From: Nissolia schottii | Taxonomy: Eukaryota; Streptophyta; Magnoliopsida; Fabales; Fabaceae | Length of the DNA: 64,000 nt | Assembly: GCA_003254905.1 (NCBI GenBank) | Contig: QANU01107566.1 | Location: forward strand, 297,264-361,263 | Direction of reading: 5' to 3' | Part shown: piece by piece, positions 50,736 through 63,872 of the stretch | Layout of the letters: every line of letters begins with the position of its first letter | How positions within the stretch are numbered: position 1 is the stretch's first letter | The notes under the pieces: generated by a model | Databases searched by the model: none | Told to the model about the DNA's origin: nothing | Seen by the model: only the letters and a program-made list of their open reading frames with translations | Position numbers and translations under genes: made by a program

Positions 50736-50840
50736 ATAGAATATTAATAATAATAATAATAAATTCTTATTTTGTCAATTTTTATCCTATATCAACCTAA
50801 TTGACAAGATAAGAGTTTATTATTATTATTAATATTCTAT
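50736..50840. repeat. Foldback with about 43-bp arms
   Basis: The left arm 50736-50780 starts ATAGAATATTAATAATAATA. The right arm 50799-50840 is its near-exact reverse complement, ending TTAATATTCTAT. The loop is about 18 bases. It abuts the hairpin at 50651-50731. Confidence 0.85.
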
Positions 50841-51554
50841 GATTTCTTATACGTCACATTTTTATTAAGTCTAACCCACTATCTTATGTTTGATTAACTT
50901 ATCCATTAAAATGATTGATAAAAATGTGTTAATGAATTAACTTATTCAATCTCGTGTGTATGTCAAACTCTATAAATTAAGTAATAGTGAACTTAATAAG
51001 TTTATTCAATCAAACCTAATCTAAAGTGCTAAACGGACCCTTACTGAAATATCAATAAGTGATGAGCGTATTGCTTAGTGGGAGAAAGAAGGCTAAATCG
51101 TATTTATTAAATTTAATTGGTTCAGATTTGATTAAAACAAAAATTCTGAAGCCAAACTAACCAAGCCAATTTGAATACTTTCTCTACTTAAACCCGAACC
51201 AAACCCTCCTACAAAGAAAATAATTGATGAATTTTTGGTGGAACAAGAAACGATATGAAAGCATCACACATAGCCAAGATATACATTAGTAGAAAGCAGA
51301 GAGATGATTTTTTGTCTCTTTCGAGGAGAAAGGAAGCAGGAGTGATAAACATTGGGCATGCGCAGCAGATAATTTACCTTTTTTTCTTTTCTTTTTATAC
51401 TGAAACAATTATAATCACAAGGTGGAAAGACGATGGAAAGTCAACATTTGCTGCTCATAAAGATATATACAATTAGTTGTCAAATGAGATTAATTTTCAT
51501 ATGTTCACTATCAAATTCTCGCTGATTCTTTACGTGCCCTCATGGATAAATACA

Positions 51555-51870
51555 TTTTTTAAAATTAAATGTTATTATTTTTTATAATTGTTTTAAATAA
51601 ATTTATCGAACTTTGTCATCCTTTCATATTTTATATAATTATGATAAACTTTTTATTGAAAAAATTAATTTATAAGAGGTTTAGAGATTTACGAACTATT
51701 TAAATTTATAATACACTTCCTTATAAATATTATATTGAAGAATATTAATTTATCAAATTAGATCATATGACATGTCAACGTGTCATATTATACCACAAAA
51801 TGATGAAATTTTTTGATAAATTTAGTTCTAAAAATTGTCAAAATAAAGAAATTTAGCCAGAGGAAGAATT
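51555..51870. mobile_element. Second, diverged copy of the 390-bp MITE
   Basis: Aligns along its length with 32340-32640: TTATAAGAG.TTTAGAGATTT, ATATTAATTTATCA, GATCATAT, and the inverted-repeat edges with AATTTATCGAACTTTG and TGATAAATTTAGTT. The ends are worn and a target duplication was not found. Confidence 0.6.
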
Positions 51871-52727
51871 TATCACATGGGACATGTGACAAACTATCAA
51901 AATTCTTTTAAACCGCCATCCATGTGGTGCCACACAAGTAAAAGTGATTGAATTTACCTTTACTACTTTAAAAATCTCTTGTGTAATAATATATTATTGG
52001 ATAATAGTATAAAATTCTTTTACATTTGTCGATATATAAAAATTATTTTATTGTCAAATATATAGTATGATATATACAAGGTTATAAAAAGCGAGAGTTC
52101 ACTCAAAAGCATTTGAGATCTTGTAAAAACAAAGTGTAAAAATGTAAATTTTACTTATTGTAAAGGAAATAATTTTAAAATAATATATGAACTTACTTGT
52201 ATTAATATATAAATATTTGAGTAATTTTTTAGATCTAAAACCACACAAATTTCACTACACAATATCTTCACACAATTCATAAGTAATAAAAAAGAACCAT
52301 TTTTATAGTTAGCGTGATAATCAAAATACTAGGTTGCATGTATTACTTGGTTGAAGGTTAAAGAAGCGGTTCAGTTTCTTGTGTGATGTGTTGTTCCAAT
52401 CTAGCATGATGTGGCTCAGGTGAGTGGTGGCAACTTGAGTGGATGAAAGAGGGTTAGAGTGCAGAAGTCAAGTAGAGATAGTTTTCAAAATACTCAAAAT
52501 ATATTATAACATTAAGGTAACAAAAGTTTCAATTTTTTTAAGAGGTCTACGGAAAGTCTATTTCAATTGGGCTCTTATTGAAAAGTTGTCCCAATTTATG
52601 AGTCTACAAAAAATGTTGAGGAATGCCCATTTTATAGTTCATATAGGATATAAACAAAAAAAAATGCTTTATGATCAACAAAAGCAAACTTTTAAGGCTT
52701 TTATTTTTTTAATGTGTAAAATGCTTG
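51871..52727. other. Intergenic DNA
   Basis: AT-rich. The open frame at 52439-52747 runs into the neighbouring transposon and shows no protein motif, so it is not called as a gene. Confidence 0.45.
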
Positions 52728-53172
52728 GAAGCACGGACACCTTATGAGACTTTTGTGTCCGCATGTCCGACACATGAAAACATTTGTTTGACACACATGT
52801 CTCATATGTCCAAATTTAAAGCTCATGATTGACGTGTCCAGGTGTGTTTGGGTTGTATCTGGCAATTTTTTTAGGTTGTGTTGAGAAAAAAATATTTTAA
52901 ACACTAAATACTTTATAATAATATGGACTCTAAGAATATTAGAAATTACTGATACATAAAACTATATAGAATTTACTATATATTTTGAAAGAGGTTTTGA
53001 GAATATTGAAAATTAATAACTTGACATAAATGAAAATAATAAGATATTATTGTAAATTTTGAATTTTATACACACATACATGCATGCATATTGTGTCCAT
53101 GTTTGGCATATTTTTGAAGTTAGTGTGTCCCAGTGTATCATGTCGTTTCACTTGTGTAGGTGTCCGTGCTTC
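52728..53172. mobile_element. Mutator-type MITE, copy C
   Basis: Perfect 15-bp terminal inverted repeats GAAGCACGGACACCT (52728-52742) and AGGTGTCCGTGCTTC (53158-53172). The interior aligns with copies A and B: ACACATG, GTGTCC, AATAATATGGACTCT and TATATTTTGAAAG. No matching 9-bp flank was identified. Confidence 0.8.
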
Positions 53173-54520
53173 GTCGATAAATTATATCAATTGTTTTTTT
53201 ACTTTACTTTACTTTTGAAAAACATTTAAAGCCTTTTTTAAGTATCTCAAACGTCAAAACAACTGCTTTAAACATTTGAAGCGAGTTTTTAATTACATTA
53301 ATAATGAGAATATATATATTTTTTTTCAGTTAGACAATTTAGATTCGAGATGATTTAAATAAGATTTCTGCTGCTAATAAGAATTGGGAGAAGACTTGTA
53401 CAGGGAGACTTGTGTTAGGGGCAATTTGAATCTGAGACACAGAAAAAATAAAGAATGGTTTAGATTATACTTAAAAAACAATTATACAATAATTTATATT
53501 TATATTTTAATAATATGTTATTTGATTAATTAATTTTAACCTTTATGACTTTTATAATTTCCACATTAATGTCGATACTGATTGTTCTCTCATGGTATTG
53601 TTCCCCTCCCTCAGGTCCGTCGCACTCGCACCAATCAAATCCAAATTCAACAACATCAAAAACCAAACAACACCATGGACCAAACAACGTTAAACTTCAA
53701 AATATATATATATATATATATATATCTAACACAAAGACAAACAAAACCAAGAAGGTGGAGCTGATATATATGGGTTGGTTGTGAATCTGCAATCTTAAAG
53801 AGAGATCGTTGATGAGGCGAAGGTCCTAGGAGAGGCTGTAGCCGGAGAAGGGTGACAGCGGTGGTTGCCATGGAGATGAATTGCAGTGGGCAAAAATGTG
53901 GTCAAGGGTGCAGGGGTGGCTGACGGTGGTTCGTTGGCGGAGGTGCTAGGAGTGCCAGTAGGAGAAGGGAGGAAGGGAAGAGAGATGAGAAGAGAAAACA
54001 AAATGAGGGCAAAAAAATAATTTTGTTATTTTTCTTTATTATAAAATTACAAAGACCATTTTGGCCCATAACACAACTTGCATAAGGGAAAAAGGTTCCT
54101 AAGAATTGAGTTTAATGATTTAAGTGAGTTTTATTTTTTCAAAGAGAAGATCAATGTGATTCATGGGAATGGAAAATTATTTTTTAGTCAACAGTTTATC
54201 ATTTCGTTTGAGCTCAGTTATTGTGAAGGAATTATAATCGTTGTGAACAGAAAAAAAAAATTCAATGTTTACTCTAATGAAAAGTTGAAAATCGCAAAAT
54301 ATTATACGTACTTCTATTCATTAATTAGGTTTTGATTTTTATAGTTCTAATGTATATTATAAGTACTTATCCAAATATTATTCCATTGAATATCAAGATT
54401 CTAATAAATAAAATTTAAATGAATTAATCTTTTATTAAACGGGACAACTAACATCTTAATGGGTATAAATAAAAAATTAGATTGTAATCTAAATAAAACA
54501 AATAAAAAATGTATGGATAC
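53173..54520. other. Intergenic DNA with TA run and G-rich patch
   Basis: A (TA)n run at about 53700-53726. A G-rich block at 53790-54000 has an open frame on the minus strand of low-complexity Ser/Thr/Pro composition; it resembles repeat-derived sequence and is not called as a gene. Confidence 0.4.
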
Positions 54521-54547
54521 ATGATGATGATGATGATGATGATGATA
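54521..54547. repeat. (ATG)n microsatellite
   Basis: About nine perfect ATG trinucleotide units. Confidence 0.95.
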
Positions 54548-57500
54548 GTTATAAAACAAATAAATAAAAACACAAGGAGTGATATTAAGAATAAAAAAAT
54601 TAAAACTTATAAAATTAAAAAAAAAAACAGATTAAAATATATATGTGTGTGTGTAAGAGAGAGATGAAAATGTGCATGCCCATGAAAAAAAAATATATAT
54701 GTGGATCAGTGTAGAGGAGTACAAATTAGTCATATAAGTAGTTAAAGAATGTTGGTAAGCAGAAGTTGATGAACGAAGGCTGACACAAGCTTAGGGATCC
54801 AATGCAGCTAACAAACATTCTTAAGTCCTCTGATTCAATGTATTTGAAACACAACTCCCTATAATACAATCTTATATATTTAATCTTTTGAGTCTCCTTA
54901 AAATCATCATGATATACAAGACAGCATAAAAGTTAAGACCAACAAGATGTCATGTCAAAAAAGCATATGGGTTCTTTATCGATTTACACTATGTTGTCTT
55001 TACCTTATTGCCGTGGCCAAACGAAGGATATCCCTTTGTTAAGTGTATATACTTTTTTATATTATTATTATTAATTTTTTTTCTTTGACAATTCATATAT
55101 AGTTTTATAGTAATATGCTCAATTTATTTACAGATAGATATATTTTTTTATGCAGACTGATAGATATATGCTAGTACTATTCTTTGTATCATTTTTTTCT
55201 GCCATTTTTGGAGAACTCATTATTGAGAATTTGAGTTATATTACTGGTTTCCTACAGAGAATTACTGAAATCGTGCATGTATTGTACTATCTGAAGATCT
55301 CATTTATCTAATAAGTGAATTTCATGAAAAAATTTCACATCACCAAGAGTTATCTAAACACCTTCACTGTATTTATGTTATGTAACTAGAACCTTCAGTT
55401 ATTGATACATAGGTACCCAAATAAAAAGAAAATTTAGAATGAAAATGTGGTGTTAATTTTGTAATGAAAAAAAAATAACATTTCTATTTGCCAAAAAAAA
55501 CTCTTAAAAGGCAATTTGTAACTTTAACCGGGTAAGCATTTATTGCCACTCTTATTTTAATGACAACCAGAAAATAAAATATATAAAAATTAAAATTTTA
55601 ACAAATTAAATTAAAAGCAAAAGTTAATTAAAATCATAATCAATGGTATAAAATAATTAATAGTAAATTATTGTGTTAATTATCAAATAACGTTGAGAGT
55701 ATTTTGGTGATATAATTAGAAATCTATTATCTATTATATATATAAAACATAAGATTGAGCATTAAAGAAAAGTTTCCCTTGTTTAACCATAAACTTTCAA
55801 CTATAAATGAATTTTATTCAAAAAATATTTAATAATAATATTAAATTAAAAAATTACATAATAAAATAAATACGAATTCAAGTATATCATTTATTCACAA
55901 TTGATGTTCAGATTTTATAACTTATTTTTTAATTTTTAATTTCAATTTAAACATCATTTATATTTAAATGTTATTCTCAATTTTTCATAAATGTCTCCAC
56001 TGATACCATTTCACTCGAACCCCAAAGTGTTGGTCGCAACATTCGTAGCATAAAAAATTGGCCTTTTGAGAAATAAATGATAATTACTCTATCTACAGAT
56101 TTTATAATTAAAGACTCTAATTTTATCCACATCAAAATATCTAAACTCTTACCCTATCCTACCTTACACTACTCGCTACTTTCTAAAAATTATGTTTATA
56201 TTTACATAAAAATATAAGTGTCAACTACAAAAATAATAATTATTATTATTTTAGTGCATGAGAACAACATAATTTAAAATAAGAACAACACAATTCATTA
56301 ACATTTAAATCACATATAGTCATGGTAACACAATAAAATCAAGAATATTAAAGTGAAAATAACAAACTTCTTTAGACAAATAAAATCAATAAAAGTAGTT
56401 TTCACCTTCTATTCATATTTATTTTATAATTAATAAATGAAAATAGAATAACTACATATATACATTAGTCCTCAAGAAATAGTTTTACATAAAGGAAACC
56501 TTTACATCACAAGTTATGTACAAGGAAAATTTGGATATAATTGTAGAAAAATGACCTCAAAAATCAAAGAGTTTAAACCTCATAGAAGATGATGATGTGT
56601 GAAAATATAAGTATGGTCCAAATAAAATTAAGGAGATCGAAGAACAAATAAAATTTGAATATAGTAGTAAAATAAAAAAATATGATAAAAAAACATAATA
56701 TATATAGTGTGGGTAGGGTCAGAGTGGGTACATTAAAACCTTAACCCTACCATAACTCGTGAGGGTAATTTTGGGTAATTATCTATGCGAGTAATTATCC
56801 ATTGAAGAACGAGTTTTTACCCTACCCATCATGTTGGGTTAGGGCAAGTACCCGTGAGTAGGGCAAAAATTGCCATCCCCAATACTGACTTCCTTAGAGG
56901 TTCAATAAAATTACACTAATATCTCCACTATTTTCATAAATTAACTCACTTTTCATGATGCCCACGAACATTTTCTAATGATAACACAATTAGACGACAT
57001 TTTTTTTTCCATTATGCCTTTCACATTTTCACGCTTAATTAGTAGGGGATGTCATTTTTCATTTGGGGGGGTCGTTCTAATTTATGCAAATAGAAGGAGT
57101 GTCAGTGCAATTTTTTGCTACAATTTGTAAGTAATCTAATTAGGGTTAGAGTTACCTAAACCAGAATGTAGATGATGATGTCATACACGAAATGACCTTG
57201 AAGGCTTTAGACTATGGGAAAAGAAAAGAGCAAGGGTTGTAACTGCATAGCACTCTAATGCTCAAGTAAACATGGATAAAGGCACTAAAGAGTAATGCGG
57301 TAGAATGTGTGTACTTGGTTTAGGATATTAACACAATATAGACGAGATATAGGAGACATAGCAGTTATTCCCTGTTACCTCAAAGTAACCATGTACCTCC
57401 TAATCCTTCCTTCTAATTGGTCATAACTGCTTCCTTGATAAAATGGCCAACTTATCTCTTGTTAATTTGAATTCAAAAAAGTAGACGTTGGTGATCAATC

Positions 57501-57957
57501 TTTTAGCAACATCGATTGGACTTGATGTAGGTTATGATCCAATTTCGACCTTGGATGGCCTCATGACCCAATCCCAAACTCATTGGACTAGACTCTTAAG
57601 AATATAACAGCTAGAAATCTTCTTTTTCAATGATTCAAATAAGGGCTTAAACCCAAAATTAGGCAAACAAATGCAATTTTAGAGCCACCAACCGAGACTC
57701 AACCATACTCGACTCATATAGGTCATGACTCTTTAAAACCTCTTAAGGGAAAACCTAGTGTGACAAAATCTAAGAGAGGAAAAAAAGGGTACACAACCTA
57801 CATAAATTAAGGAAAAGAAAACTATAAACAAACAACAAATAGAACTGCAAACACAACCCTAAACGTTATCCAAAAGCAATCCCAAACATTATCTCAAATG
57901 CAACCAAAAAAATGCAATGCAAAAAGCATCCAAACACAACTGAATTACAGCCAAAAC
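54548..57957. other. Intergenic DNA with one hAT-type terminus
   Basis: Mostly AT-rich with no gene. At 56713-56882 is a block of GGGTARGG / CCCTACCC sequence ending GGGCAAAAATTGCCATCCCC, the characteristic end of the hAT-like group also seen at 29671-30373. Its other end was not found, so it may be a fragment. Confidence 0.45.
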
Positions 57958-58422
57958 CTAGCTCCACCAAATGGTCCATAACAACAGAAAATGATCCAAT
58001 CTCAAGTTTGAAAGATAAAAGGCATGGGGTCCTCTAGATGTAGGGTTGGGGATGAAGAAGATTGGCTCTTCTATAGAAAACGACGAGTTTGAGGAAGAAA
58101 CTGGATGCGTCACCACTCCATAGAAAACTGCCGCCACCCCACCCAACCTTGAACCATCTTTGCCAACCTTTACCATAGACATGAGTTCAAGGAACGGGGA
58201 GATAGATTCTACGAGATAGAAGGTAAGCCACCAGTGCACATGAGTCGTTGCAATCTCTGATCTGGCTAGACAACACCAAAAATGAATCAAGTAAAGTTGC
58301 ATGAGCGCGAATGTTGATTTGTCAAGCAGTACATGCAACAACCCTTCAACGTCGTGCAACGACAAAAACAAGTTTGGCTCGACAAAATATACTAGATCTG
58401 CTATACTCCTAAACTCAATCAC
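57958..58422 (-). other. Unrecognised open frame of 154 codons
   Basis: Begins MIEFRSIADLVYFVEP and ends LLLWTIWWS. Hydrophobic and Ser-rich. No domain, signal or splice pattern was recognised, and the surrounding DNA looks repeat-like. It may be coding by chance or the relic of a mobile element. Listed only because it is the longest open frame in the right half of the window. Confidence 0.2.
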
Positions 58423-61080
58423 CCAGGAATGCCTTGTTCACTGACCATCGATGGTGCTAAAGCCATATCAACAAAAACATGGTAAAGAGAAAGGATAAAA
58501 GGGGAGGAAGGAGATTAGGGAAGGGCTCACCGCTGCCTGAAGATGGTGGCAGCAACAACCCCTAGGGTTAGGTTAGAAAGAGGGAAAGTTAGAACAGAAA
58601 AAAGAGAATCTCATTTAAGTGTAGATATTAGAATGTAAAAAATTATAAAAGGGGAACAAAATAAACATAATCAAGAAGAAAACTAAATTAACACCTAAAA
58701 AAATTATTTGGAACTTCATGTATAATATTTGTGACACTAAAAGGATTTACAAATCAAATTAAGTATTGCCTTGCTGTTACATGCCCTTGAGAGTATTCTA
58801 TGTATATTAAAAAAATCTTATTTGGAGTTTAATTATTTCTCAATTGCTGCAAAAGGGTTTAGGGGAGGGAATGCTGCTGTATTTCAAATCAAGATTAGGA
58901 AAATTAACAAGAATTGTACCAAGATTAGGAATATTATTTTTTGTCCATATTGCTTACTTTATCTTATCAATTGATGGAGCAACCCCCCTATAGGTTGAAG
59001 TGTACTAGATTTAATCCTCAAATCATTGGGGCCTATCAATTAATATTGATTCGAGAAGGTTGTCTAAGGGTGTGAAAGAAGCTTTGGGGACATCTAATCA
59101 AATAATAGCTGTAAAAAGATAACCTAATGCATATGGAGATCATGCTCTTAATTAATTAAACTCCAAGTAAGCAGACAAATTCATCTCATAATGGACCAAT
59201 CGGTTATGCTTTTCTGCCAAAAGCTACTTCAATAATAGCTACAGCTTCAGCCAAAAAAATCCAAAAGACGAACCAAACAATCCCACACCTTGTTACCTAG
59301 CTACTTCACAGAACATGAACAACATAGTCAATTCCTCTGTTGTGTTGAGGGAAAAGCCAAAGGAATACTCCAATGGATAAAAATTGTATTGTTACCTCAG
59401 GTGTATTTGTATGTATTGTGTGCTGAATAGCTTTTTCTGTGTGTAAAATAAATTATTTATATTTATTAAATATGAGATATTGTATCAATTTATTACTTTT
59501 TAATTATTAAATAGAATCTCAATAATATATAGGTCTTATTATAATTTTTATTTCATTTAATAGTGAATGAAAAATAATTTAACACAAAAAGTTTAACGAG
59601 AACAAGTAATTATTCTAATTGTCAATGAAATGCCCTAATGACTAGCTGTGTCTTTTTCTTATGGCCCACATATACCATAGGACGGTCCTCGGCAGATATA
59701 TACATCATGCATGCCTGGTTGGACATCAATTAACCATATAGATATTTTGAACCTGATGAGTAAAACCATTGTATGGGCTTGACTAGACTATCAATTTAAT
59801 CCTTTGAGCATACACGTGACAACAATTTAGACACTTCAAAATTTATGATATATATATATATATATATGTATTTTTTTAAATTAAGTGATATCAAATTTAG
59901 TCTTATGTTAGAGGTGAAAATAATGTCATAAATATGATATATGAAATTATTTAATTTTTTTTGGTAAATATGGAACAATTTAATTTGATGTCACCTAAAG
60001 TTTTTGAAATACTTATTTAATATCACAATTACGTCTTTAAAAAACTAAATTGAGGTGAGGTTAGGTATATCTTTGAATGACCAAGTTAAAAATCTTACGG
60101 GTTTGTTACCCATAATTAAGACTCTGCAATGAATCCTGAAAAGTTAACACAACTAGTTTCTGCAACAAAAGAAACAAATATTTGTTTTAAAAAATAAAAG
60201 ATAACAAAAATTCCAGCACGCATCAACCTCAACATTAGTTTATTTGGTCCTTAAACCATTTGTATTCATATTCTACACATCTTAACACTAATGGTTTACA
60301 TTAAAAGAAAAAGATTTTGAATCTAAAATTTTACGTAAAAAGACGTGCCAAATGAGCAACATTTTGTACACATTTAATTAGTTAGAAAGAAAAAAAAAGC
60401 CTAAAGAGCATATATTACTAACAAGGTGTTGGTTTGAGGGAAAAGAAATTGAGCCTAAAGTATGTAGTCTTAGATTTGCTTTCATGGTTCAAGCGTATGG
60501 AAAAAAACACAGTTGAGAAGGATCCCCGATCAAGTGCCTCATTGTATTTTAGGATACTAGATAATCAGTTACCGTAATAGGGGATAGTAAACTTAAAAAG
60601 TTAATGCAGATTTTAGTTTTTTAAAATGTATGTGTGACTCACTTTAATTTATGAAAATAAAATAAACTAACATTTGGATCTCTGAAACTGTATGATGTAA
60701 GTTATGTTAGTTCTTCATTTAATTATTACTATTCATATTTTTATTAATTTATCACATTAAATGAGGTTGTATTAAGAATTGAGGTTACAAATGAAATTGC
60801 AGTACAATTTAGGGTTTAAAATAGAAGCGTTAATGATCGTAAGTTTCAATTGCTGCCACAATTTTATTTGAAACTAATTGTTTCTATAGTCTCATTTAAT
60901 ATAACAAATTAACAAAAGCATAACAACATAACAAATGATAATGAATTGAAGCACTAACTTGACCTATAATTTATAATTTTAAGAATTAAAAAGTCAATTT
61001 TTGAATTTCAATATTAAAATAACTCACGCCTATATTTTCATAAGCCAAAATGAGCGTTAACTCAAAAGAGAAAGTTCACA
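58423..61080. other. Intergenic DNA
   Basis: No gene seen. It includes a (TA)n run at 59846-59866. The stretch 59640-59730 is more balanced in composition, without a recognisable feature. Confidence 0.5.
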
Positions 61081-61450
61081 CACACGCGATTATTAAACTC
61101 TCGAGTTAACTCGTAAACTCTTCTCGAGTTAACTCGTAAACTCTTACGAGTTTATAATTCTACTACACAAAATGAGTTAACACTCATGTAAACTCTGTTT
61201 TGGTAAACTCGTATGATTTTAACTAAAATCTTGATTTTATTAGCTACAAGTTAAAATATACTTACGAGTTTACCTTAAGTGTCATGTATTAAGGTATCTT
61301 TTATGATATTTCTTTCATTTATTTTATTTTAAAGTTAGCATTATTCAATGTTAATTAAAAATATAACATTTAATCATGTTTACGTAAACTTTTACGAGTT
61401 TATGATTCGAGTTTATTACAGCTTCACGAGTTTACTTAAACTCTCAAATT
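61080..61450. repeat. Repeat rich in AACTCGTAAACTC motifs
   Basis: Many copies of TAAACTCGTAA / TTACGAGTTTA in both orientations, with a perfect 23-bp tandem pair at 61101-61123 and 61124-61146 centred on TCGAGTTAACTCG. It looks like a non-autonomous DNA element with sub-terminal repeats; ends were not settled. Confidence 0.55.
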
Positions 61451-61549
61451 TGACAAGCTTGCACACACATTACATTGTTGAAAAAATAATTGTATAGGCA
61501 CAACTTTAATAGCTTATTCTCAAGCACACACCAATCTATCACCACTTTA

Positions 61550-61700
61550 AATGCACATTTTCTCTCTCCTCTCCCCACTCTCTCATGCTCCTCTTCTTTT
61601 TCTTCTTCTCCTATTCTTTGTTCTCTCTCTTCTCCTCTCATTCTTTCTTCATTTTTTTTTTCATTTTATCATAAACATTTTTTTCTCATTTGTTCAATTC
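61550..61700. repeat. CT-rich low-complexity tract
   Basis: Pyrimidine-rich plus strand of CTCTC and TTCTTC runs. Open frames on either strand are composition artefacts. Confidence 0.7.
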
Positions 61701-61789
61701 TTCTAGTTCATTTTTCTTCATTTATCGCATATATTATTTTAATATAATTTTTTCTTCTTAGTAAGACATTATGATTTCAGAGTTTTCAT

Positions 61790-62160
61790 TTTTGTATTCG
61801 TTTGTGAAACTTTTTAGTTTTTCTGGTTGTTAAAAAGTTTGTGTATGTGTTTAGAAAAATTTCTGCATTATTGTTCAAAAGTTTATACATATGAATACCA
61901 AAGTTTTCTTCTTCATGTTTATTTTCATTTTTGTTTCTGTCAAATTTTTTGTTTTTGGTTGTTCAAAAGTTTGTGTACGTGAGTACCAAAATTTTCTTAT
62001 TCTTTGTTTTTGTTTCATTTTTGCCTTATTATTTATTTTTCTTGTTAAAAAGTTTTGAACATCCTTTAAAATGTTTGTGCATAGTAAAGAGTGAGTCCAC
62101 ATGTTTAGAGTGTGAGTGAAGAGCAAGAAAGAAAGCGCGACGGTTACTTTTTGCTATTTG
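61790..62160. repeat. Inverted relative of the 45-bp tandem repeat
   Basis: Units of GTTCAAAAGTTTGTGTACGT then GAGTACCAAAATTTTC near 61824, 61871 and 61959 (spacing about 45 and about 88). This is the reverse complement of the unit at 47345-47568. It ends with TTACTTTTTGCTATTTGATG, like the sequences after the 47-kb patch. Confidence 0.65.
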
Positions 62161-63622
62161 ATGCACATGTTAAAAATGTTTAAACATGTGTGTAAAAAAA
62201 AATTGTGTTCAGTACAACTGTGTATACTATACATACGTCATACGGGAGTTATAATCGGTGTACACTATAAAGATATCCTAAATGAAGTTGGTGGACCACA
62301 CATTTTTCGCGAGTTGCTTTAAAAGAAGAAAAAAAAAAAGAAGAAAAGAATGCGGTTCATCCCCTCAGAACCAACAAACCCTGCTGTGAAAAAAACGAAA
62401 AGGAAAAAACAGTTAACTCCTAAAAGTAAAATGAGTTGAAAGCTTGCAAGTTGCAATTTCAATTTTAACCACAAATGTTTTCTTTCCCCTTTCTCATTTT
62501 CGGCACAGACAGCGAATAAAAAAAAATCCCCCCATCCACAGAGAGATTAAAATTGAAAGCTCTTAAAAAGAATCAACCATGACTTTTGTAGAAAGAATTT
62601 ATTGCCCACCTCTCACAATCAATCAAGCAAGCACTACATTCTATCATCTCACATCACAACATATATAGCATACATTTGTATAAATATAATGTCCTATATG
62701 TCAGTTATATATGTATGTATATATTCAGCAATATAGGTAGGTAGCTGCTTTTGGTTGTGTCATAGTTATCTATCTATGTAGGAGTGGTTGAAAGCAACCC
62801 GAGAACAACCACTCTTAGCTTTGCCATATTTATGCATTGTGTGGTCCTTGTAATTATGCCCCCTCCATATTAAGTGGTCTCGATGGAGACTACTGCTATA
62901 CCCTATAGACAAAAGTGGGGAGGACGGCATGTATAAATGGAAAAAAATGGGCAAAGAAAAATTGTGAAGCAAAAAATAATTTGTGTGCGTACTATTAGGA
63001 GAGAAGAGACTAGGGAGTGCTTTCAAGTGTGGATTGGACTATTGCCATTTTGACAAACAAGCATACATTTGAGATGATGGGAGGGTTTTTTTTTGGGAAG
63101 TAATTGGCAAGTTGCAATTGGCTATGGAGCTAGGGTTTGGAAAGAGGGTCACATTCCTTTTTTTTTTGGATTCTTGTTAAGGATATTTATCGTTGAAAAC
63201 AATAACTAATTAATATCTCTTTTGAGAGTTCGAGTTTCTTAAAAATGAATATATCTTTGATTATAAGTCATGTTTGAATTTTTAACTAAATGCTTAAAAA
63301 ACTTAGTTATCTCAAGCAAGGCTTTGGGAAGAGGGTCATATTGCTAGCAACAAGTAACATAACATATCCCAGTGGCAAGTACAATTTGCAAAGCACAACT
63401 AGTGCTGCACTCCCCCAAAATTTCTCCTATCTTTGCTTTTTGATTGATAGATAATCATAATTGACAGAGAAAGAAAGAAAGAAAGAAAGAGAAGGGGGGG
63501 CTACTAGCTATAAAGATTCAATGTAAGCATAAGCGATAAGCACGCATGGGAAGACCCGATCCAACAAAAAACATTCTCAAAATTCTGATTGATACATACA
63601 TAGACATCTATTACTACCTCTT

Positions 63623-63652
63623 GGGGGAGATGGGGGGATAGGGAGGGTTGGG
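63623..63652 (+). other. Canonical G-quadruplex motif
   Basis: Five runs of three or more G separated by loops of 4, 3, 1 and 2 bases within 30 bases on the plus strand: G5-AGAT-G6-ATA-G3-A-G3-TT-G3. Confidence 0.85.
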
Positions 63653-63866
63653 TTAGTGATGGCGCATCTCTTTTTTTGTGAAAGTGACGTCCTTTGAAAC
63701 CCCCCCTCCCAGTCAAAGGGATCAGGGAGCATTGCCTACCACCATTTTGCTTTGTTTCAAGCCCCTCCTCCCACCTTTGCCTTTGGGGAGTGGCAAATTA
63801 TTGTCCTTTTTTTCTCTTCACACCACCTCCACCATTCTCAGCTTTTTGTAGGGTTACACCAACAGA

Positions 63867-63872
63867 CACGTG
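63867..63872. promoter_or_regulatory. G-box CACGTG
   Basis: Palindromic CACGTG within ACACGTGG, the core of ABA-response/G-box elements bound by bZIP and bHLH factors. Whether it serves a promoter past the window edge is unknown. Confidence 0.4.

Noticed and set aside
53795-54001. Ser/Thr/Pro-rich minus-strand frame of 68 codons
   Set aside because: Low-complexity translation of a G-rich patch; no start context, partner exon or domain.
62766-63026. Minus-strand 86-codon frame ending SGCSRVAFNHSYIDR, considered as a small secreted peptide
   Set aside because: No convincing signal peptide cleavage pattern or known peptide motif; composition is ordinary for non-coding DNA.
63680-63800. Possible microRNA precursor (G-rich and C-rich arms)
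   Set aside because: The arms do not pair in a regular hairpin and no known mature microRNA was recognised.
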